This document shows positions 59,526-64,000 of a stretch of DNA of 64,000 bases, piece by piece. Position 1 is the first letter of the stretch. The number at the start of each line of letters is the position of its first letter. Where the stretch lies: NCBI GenBank assembly GCA_964636705.1, contig CAZWUJ010000019.1, forward strand, positions 1 to 64,000. The letters run 5' to 3'. Position numbers and translations under genes: made by a program. The DNA comes from VXRJ01 sp964636705 (GTDB lineage: Bacteria > Acidobacteriota > Vicinamibacteria > Vicinamibacterales > UBA8438). The notes under the pieces were generated by a model. The model had not been told where the DNA came from. It was given only the letters and a program-made list of their open reading frames with translations, and did no database searches.

Positions 59526-60434
59526 TCAGGCGCCGGGAAGCTTGTCGAGAGCCTGCGCGAGGCCGCAGTCGTCGTGCGTTCCGGTGACCGGCCAGCCCAG
59601 GCGAAGGAGGGAAGGGACGGCGTTGCCCATGACCACCGGGGCGCCGGCGAACGCCAGCATGTCACGGTCGTTCAGGTTGTCGCCCACCGCCATGACGCAA
59701 CGGCGGTCGATTCCGAGGCGGCCGGCGAGGACGGCGAGGGCCGCTCCCTTGGAGGACCCGCCGGTGACGATATCCAGCAGCGAGAAGTCCTGTGCCGCGT
59801 ACTCCGTCAGCGTGATGGTGACGCGATCCGCCTCCGGAAGCCCCCGCACCGATTCGGCGAGCGCGCGCATCTGCGCCACGCTGCCGGTGTAGGCAACCTG
59901 GACCGGATCCTCGGTCATCGCCTCCTCGATCGGCTCCGCCTTCGTGATCCAGGCGCGGTTCCGTTCGTAGTACCACGCGCGCCGGGGGTGGCTCCAATCG
60001 ATGCCGTCGTAGACGTACTGGCGGGCGTCATTGCGGTCAAGGATCACGGCGACGCCCCGATGTCGGGGGCGCATCGCCCCGATGATGGCGCGGGCGACGT
60101 TGCGTGACAGCAAACGGCTGGCCAGCGTTGCGCCGTCGAGCCGCTTGATGAGGGCGCCGTTGCTGACAAGGAGGCTGAGTCGATCAGGCGGAAGCGCTTC
60201 GTCCCAGAGCGCTTCGGCGATGGGGCGCGCATGGTGGAACGCACGTCCGGTCGCAAGCGCCACGTGGACGCCGGCGCGCGCGGCGCGGCGGACGGCGTCG
60301 CGGTTCCGCTCCGGCAACCGGCCGCGGCTGTCGAGGAGCGTCCCGTCGATGTCGACGGCGACGAGGCGGATCGCGGTTGCGGTCGAAGCTGCCGTGGCGG
60401 CGCAATCGTCCGCGCCTGGCGCGCTGCCGGTCAC
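59526..60434 (-). CDS. HAD-superfamily phosphatase, Cof-like
   Basis: This 302-residue protein has HAD motif I DIDGTLLDS, motif II-type ATGRAF, and motif III/IV GDNLNDRDMLAFAGAPVVMGN, with a C2 cap domain, as in Cof-type sugar-phosphate phosphatases. The substrate is unknown. The start overlaps the ispG stop by four bases, so it is coupled to ispG and hemL upstream. A short Ala-rich N-terminus (about 20 residues) precedes the domain, so a later start is possible. Confidence 0.88.
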   Translation of the reverse strand: MTGSAPGADDCAATAASTATAIRLVAVDIDGTLLDSRGRLPERNRDAVRRAARAGVHVALATGRAFHHARPIAEALWDEALPPDRLSLLVSNGALIKRLDGATLASRLLSRNVARAIIGAMRPRHRGVAVILDRNDARQYVYDGIDWSHPRRAWYYERNRAWITKAEPIEEAMTEDPVQVAYTGSVAQMRALAESVRGLPEADRVTITLTEYAAQDFSLLDIVTGGSSKGAALAVLAGRLGIDRRCVMAVGDNLNDRDMLAFAGAPVVMGNAVPSLLRLGWPVTGTHDDCGLAQALDKLPGA

Positions 60435-61681
60435 GGGGCCGCAGCCGCCAGTTTCTTTCGCGCGTAATTCGCTTCGACGTAGTCGTCTATCAGTTGGCGG
60501 AACGCTTCCGACAGTTCATCGTACGAACCGCGGAGCGTGGTGGCATGCTTGCCGTCGATATAGACGGGGCAGGTGGGCGCCTCGCCGGTTCCGGGAAGGC
60601 TGATCCCGATATTGGCGGCCTTCGACTCCCCCGGGCCGTTGACCACGCAGCCCATCACCGCCACCGTCATCTCCTCGACGCCTTCATAGGTCCGCTTCCA
60701 TACCGGCATCATCGTGCGGACGTATGCCTGGATCCGTTCGGCCAATTCCTGGAACGTCGTGCTGGTGGTGCGTCCGCACCCGGGACAGGCCGTAATGCTC
60801 GGCGCGAAGGCCCGGAGGCCGAGCGCCTGAAGCAGCTCGCACGCCGCGTACACTTCCTCGCGCCGGTCGCCGTCGGGCCTCGGGGTCAGCGAAACACGGA
60901 TCGTGTCGCCGATCCCCTCGTTGAGCAGGATTCCCATTGCCGACGCCGACCACACGAGACCCTTGGCGCCCATGCCCGCCTCGGTCAATCCCAGATGCAA
61001 CGGCTGGGTGGTCTGCCGGGCGAGCGCGCGATAAACCGCCACCAGGTCGCGTGGTCGCGACACCTTCGTGGAGATGATGATCTGCCCTTCGGTCAGACCG
61101 CTCTCCAGGGCCAGGGCGGTGGATTCGACGGCCGAGATCACCATGCACTCGTTGATGATCTCTTCCGATGTCATACCCAGGTCGTGGTCGGTGTTCGCCT
61201 GCATCCGCTCCATGACCAGTTCCTGGTTGAGGGAGCCGCCGTTCACCCCGATCCGAACCGGCTTCCCGTGGTCGGCGGCGACGCGGCAGATGGTCTGGAA
61301 CTGTTCGTCCCGCCGCTCGCCGGTGCCCACATTGCCCGGGTTGATCCGGTACTTGTCGAGCGCGGCGGCGCAGTCGGGGTGACGCGTCAGAAGCTGGTGG
61401 CCGTTGTAGTGGAAGTCGCCGATGAGCGGCGCGGTGACGCCGGCGTCGAGCATCCGTTGCTTTATCTCCGGTACCGCGCGGGCCGCGTTGCCCTGGTTCA
61501 CGGTGACCCTGACCAGCTCCGATCCCGCTTCGGCCAACTCGATGCACTGCCGCGCCGTCGCCACGGCATCGGCAGTGTCGGTCATCGTCATCGACTGCAC
61601 GGCAACCGGCGCCCCGCCCCCGACCGTCAGTCCGCCGACCTTGACGGGATTCGTGCGGCGCATCCGTACTTCGGCCCTCAT
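60431..61681 (-). CDS. ispG: 4-hydroxy-3-methylbut-2-enyl-diphosphate synthase
   Basis: IspG makes HMBPP in the MEP pathway, using a [4Fe-4S] cluster. The 416-residue protein has GGAPVAVQSMTMTDTADA, YRINPGNVGTGERRDEQF, IRIGVNGGSL-type VRIGVNGGSLNQEL, and the cluster Cys in TACPGCGRTTSTTFQEL and VAVMGCVVNGPGESK. It is the short bacterial form without the insert domain of plants. The ATG at 61681 overlaps the hemL stop (ATGA); it could also start at 61663 or 61693. Confidence 0.96.
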   Translation of the reverse strand: MRAEVRMRRTNPVKVGGLTVGGGAPVAVQSMTMTDTADAVATARQCIELAEAGSELVRVTVNQGNAARAVPEIKQRMLDAGVTAPLIGDFHYNGHQLLTRHPDCAAALDKYRINPGNVGTGERRDEQFQTICRVAADHGKPVRIGVNGGSLNQELVMERMQANTDHDLGMTSEEIINECMVISAVESTALALESGLTEGQIIISTKVSRPRDLVAVYRALARQTTQPLHLGLTEAGMGAKGLVWSASAMGILLNEGIGDTIRVSLTPRPDGDRREEVYAACELLQALGLRAFAPSITACPGCGRTTSTTFQELAERIQAYVRTMMPVWKRTYEGVEEMTVAVMGCVVNGPGESKAANIGISLPGTGEAPTCPVYIDGKHATTLRGSYDELSEAFRQLIDDYVEANYARKKLAAAAP

Positions 61682-62976
61682 TCCTTCCTGCATGATAGCG
61701 CCGTCCGGAAAACCGTTCGCGCCGCCCGGATGGTGCGGTCGATGTCCCGTTCGGTGTGGGCGGCGGACAGAAACCAGCCTTCGAACTGGGAGGGAGGCCC
61801 GTAGACTCCCCGGGCCAGCATGCCCTGGTGGAAGCTCGCGTAGGCGCCGGTTGCGGACGCCATGGCCGAGACGTCGTCGGTCACCGGTCCGGGGTTGAAA
61901 AAGGAGGTGAGCACCGAGCCCGACAGGTTCACGGTCAGCGGCACACCTGCCTCGCCGGCGGCATTGCGCAGGCCGTCCGCGAGGCGTTCGCCGAGGCGGG
62001 CAAGACGCCGGTAGAGGTCGGGCGACAGATTCTCGAGCGCCCAGATGCCGGCGGTCATCGCAAGGGGGTTCCCAGAAAGCGTGCCCGCTTGATACACCGG
62101 CCCCGCAGGCGCGACCCGATCCATCAGGTCGGCCCGCCCGCCGTAGGCCCCCACCGGAAGGCCGCCCCCGATGATCTTTCCGAGGCAGGTGAGGTCCGGC
62201 AGGACGCCGTACACGTTCTGAGCGCCCCCCATCGATGCGCGGAAGCCGGAGATCACCTCGTCGAATATCAGGATGATGCCGTCCGCGTCGCACAGTTGGC
62301 GCAACGCGGGCAGGAAGCCGTCCGCGGGCGGCACGACGCCCATGTTGCCGGCAATGGGCTCGACGACTAGCGCAGCGATCCTTCCGCGGTGCCGCCTCGC
62401 CAGGCGCTCGACCGATGCGATGTCGTTGTAGCGGGCGATCAGTGTGTCGGCCGCGGTGGCACGCGCAACGCCGGGGCTGGTCGGAACGCCCAGGGTCATC
62501 GCTCCGGAGCCGGCCGCGACAAGAAAACTGTCGGCGTGGCCGTGGTAGCAGCCGGCGAACTTCACGACCCGGTCGCGGCCGGTCGCCGCGCGCGCAACGC
62601 GCACCGCGCTCATCGTGGCTTCGGTCCCGGAATTGACGAAACGCACGCGCTCGACCGACGGAATCAGGCGGCAGACCAAGCCGCCCAGCTCGACTTCGAG
62701 CCGGGTGGGCGCCCCAAAGCTGGTTCCGCGCGCGGCGGCGGCGCGAAGTGCGCGGGTCAGGCCGGAAGGGGCGTGGCCATGAATGAGCGGACCCCACGAC
62801 ATGACGTAGTCGATGTAGCGGTTGCCATCGACATCCGTGATGCGGGCGCCGCGCGCGCGCTCGATGAAGGGTGGCCGGCCGCCGACCGACGCGAACGCGC
62901 GGACCGGGCTGCTGACGCCGCCCGGAAGGACACGCCGCGCTTCGTCGAACAGGCGATCGGACTCGGTCTGGGTCAT
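61678..62976 (-). CDS. hemL: Glutamate-1-semialdehyde 2,1-aminomutase
   Basis: HemL makes 5-aminolevulinate from glutamate semialdehyde for haem. This 432-residue PLP enzyme begins LFDEARRVLPGGVSSPVRAF and has VRFVNSGTEATMSAVRVARA, IFDEVISGFRASMGGAQ, and LGKIIGGGLPVGAYGG with Lys267 holding PLP. It leads the minus-strand run hemL-ispG-HAD with four-base overlaps. TATGGT (62986-62991, minus) lies 9 bases before its ATG and may be a weak -10. Confidence 0.96.
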   Translation of the reverse strand: MTQTESDRLFDEARRVLPGGVSSPVRAFASVGGRPPFIERARGARITDVDGNRYIDYVMSWGPLIHGHAPSGLTRALRAAAARGTSFGAPTRLEVELGGLVCRLIPSVERVRFVNSGTEATMSAVRVARAATGRDRVVKFAGCYHGHADSFLVAAGSGAMTLGVPTSPGVARATAADTLIARYNDIASVERLARRHRGRIAALVVEPIAGNMGVVPPADGFLPALRQLCDADGIILIFDEVISGFRASMGGAQNVYGVLPDLTCLGKIIGGGLPVGAYGGRADLMDRVAPAGPVYQAGTLSGNPLAMTAGIWALENLSPDLYRRLARLGERLADGLRNAAGEAGVPLTVNLSGSVLTSFFNPGPVTDDVSAMASATGAYASFHQGMLARGVYGPPSQFEGWFLSAAHTERDIDRTIRAARTVFRTALSCRKE

Positions 62977-63041
62977 CGGGAGCGAACCATATCACGGCCC
63001 CCGTGGCGCGCCCGCGCCCGGCCCGGCCCTCCGCCGAACGA

Positions 63042-63047
63042 TATGAT
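63042..63047 (+). promoter_or_regulatory. -10-like TATGAT before the methyltransferase gene
   Basis: TATGAT ends 8 bases before the ATG at 63056, in the gap between divergent hemL and the methyltransferase. No clear -35. Confidence 0.4.
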
Positions 63048-63055
63048 GCGGCCCC

Positions 63056-64000
63056 ATGAACGACCTGGAGATGGCGCGGAACGATGACGGTCCGTGCGAT
63101 ATCTGTGGCGCTTGCGGATCGATGTCGCGCTTCCTCGAGGCGGGCCTGCCGGGACTCGGGCCGGTGTGGATCCATACCTGCGAGGGTTGCGGGTTCCGTC
63201 AGGTCCGGCCGCGCCTCACGTCACATTCGCTCGACGCGCTCTACGGCGCCGACTACTTCGACGCTTCGGCCGCGCACGGCTTTGCTGAGTACGCTCGCCA
63301 GCGGCAGCGCTACGAGCGCGACGCTTTCTTTCTCGCGCGCGAGTTGCGCCGCCTCCGCCCCGGCGGAGGACGCCTCCTCGAAGTGGGTAGCGCCCTCGGC
63401 TTTCTGCTGGACTCGCTCGCCCGCCACACCAACTGGCGGGTGGAGGGGGTGGAAGTGTCCCGCTTCGGCGCGTGGTATGCGCGCGACCGCTTCGGCGTCA
63501 CCGTCCACTGCGGCACGCTGGAGGAAGCCGCGTTCGCTCCGGACTCGTTCGACTATGTGGTTCAGAAGGACCTGCTGGAGCATGTGATCCATCCCCGGCG
63601 CCACCTGCAGGAGACGGCGCGCATCCTGCGTCCCGGCGGCCGGCTCTGGTTGATAACGCCCAACGGAGAGGCGGACGCCCGTCCGCTCCAGCGTGCCGCC
63701 GCCTCCGCGCGGCGGGACCAGTTGCCGCTTCTGGGGCAAGGTCATCTATCGTTCTTCACACGCCCGCAGTTGCTCCGGCTGGTGGAGGAGATCGGCTTCC
63801 GCGTGTTGCGGATGCGCGCCATCGGCCTTCGGCGGGGCCTGCGTGCGCTCGGTGTGGTTCCCGGATGGAGCGGTCGCGCTCCGCTCGTCTCGCGGGAGTC
63901 GCTTGCGGCCGGCGCTGCTGGCGGCCCTCGAGTGGCGGCGGCCGGAGTGGAGGAGCGGGGGGCGCTGTCCCGTGCCGAGCCGGATCGATGCGCGGATGAA
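63056..64000 (+). CDS. SAM-dependent methyltransferase with N-terminal zinc ribbon (partial, runs off the window)
   Basis: This open frame runs 315 codons to the window edge with no stop. An N-terminal zinc-ribbon-like region has CDICGACGS and HTCEGCGFRQVRPR. It is followed by a Methyltransf_23-type domain: GGGRLLEVGSALGFLLDSLA (motif I), VEGVEVSRFGAWYARDRFG, and DYVVQKDLLEHVIHPRRHLQ with ILRPGGRLWLITPN. This pairing is common in methyltransferases of sugar and surface-polymer clusters. The part beyond about residue 265 is Ala/Arg/Gly-rich and less clear. The ATG at 63056 follows a TATGAT element. Confidence 0.82.
   Translation, partial: MNDLEMARNDDGPCDICGACGSMSRFLEAGLPGLGPVWIHTCEGCGFRQVRPRLTSHSLDALYGADYFDASAAHGFAEYARQRQRYERDAFFLARELRRLRPGGGRLLEVGSALGFLLDSLARHTNWRVEGVEVSRFGAWYARDRFGVTVHCGTLEEAAFAPDSFDYVVQKDLLEHVIHPRRHLQETARILRPGGRLWLITPNGEADARPLQRAAASARRDQLPLLGQGHLSFFTRPQLLRLVEEIGFRVLRMRAIGLRRGLRALGVVPGWSGRAPLVSRESLAAGAAGGPRVAAAGVEERGALSRAEPDRCADE

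Noticed and set aside
61682..63175. Upstream in-frame extension of ispG to a 914-residue protein
   Set aside because: The extension is Arg-rich shadow of hemL in another frame; the ispG family starts near 61681 with an ATGA overlap.

Overview
The window is a 64 kb piece of a GC-rich bacterial chromosome. It starts inside the 3' end of a 23S rRNA gene, continues through 5S rRNA, and then carries about 60 densely packed genes. Several features suggest an Acidobacteriota chromosome, probably of the Vicinamibacteria type: high GC, a secreted protein opening with 'PWGDPDLQGVWD', a secreted PQQ dehydrogenase, Tat-exported oxidoreductases and the mix of housekeeping genes. This placement is inference. 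I saw no transposases, phage genes, integrases or CRISPR arrays. No gene-free stretch exceeds 300 bases.

Region by region. 1-607: end of an rRNA operon with a clear terminator. 0.6-20 kb: metabolic and envelope genes, including an exported M64 peptidase, a two-subunit molybdenum hydroxylase, glycolate oxidase (glcDE facing glcF), a quinone oxidoreductase, a secreted RidA and a FGE-fold protein, a Tat-exported ThDP enzyme, a cytochrome c, a DegT aminotransferase, and a PQQ dehydrogenase with a single-base frameshift near its 3' end. 20-33.7 kb: yebC-ruvCAB-fabH-queA, a CAU-anticodon tRNA beside tilS, ftsH-folP, the c-di-AMP cluster cdaA-cdaR-glmM, and pdxJ.

33.7-36.0 kb holds the most unusual locus: a compact bacterial microcompartment (BMC) gene set. 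It runs YHS-domain membrane protein, class II aldolase with a tail like an encapsulation peptide, one hexameric shell protein, two pentameric vertex proteins, and a small Cys-rich protein of unknown function. No aldehyde dehydrogenase, phosphotransacylase or alcohol dehydrogenase accompanies it.

36-48 kb: nth, queE-queC, then on the minus strand a GldA/F/G-like ABC exporter with a DUF4340 protein and a PBP4-type peptidase, a REC-PilZ regulator, a Pal lipoprotein with a 34-residue proline-rich linker, and pyrK-pyrD. 48-54 kb: pyrR-pyrB-pyrC preceded by an RNA hairpin that matches the PyrR-binding loop and covers the ribosome binding site; then a TIGR02757 gene, a GT4 glycosyltransferase and pyrE. 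54-64 kb: a GT2 glycosyltransferase, truA, uppS-cdsA-dxr-rseP, and the minus-strand genes hemL-ispG-HAD phosphatase. A methyltransferase runs off the window end.

Two genome-wide habits are visible. Neighbouring genes often share ATGA or GTGA stop/start overlaps. Many unit-leading genes have a -10-like hexamer only 6-12 bases before the start codon, which implies leaderless or nearly leaderless mRNAs.
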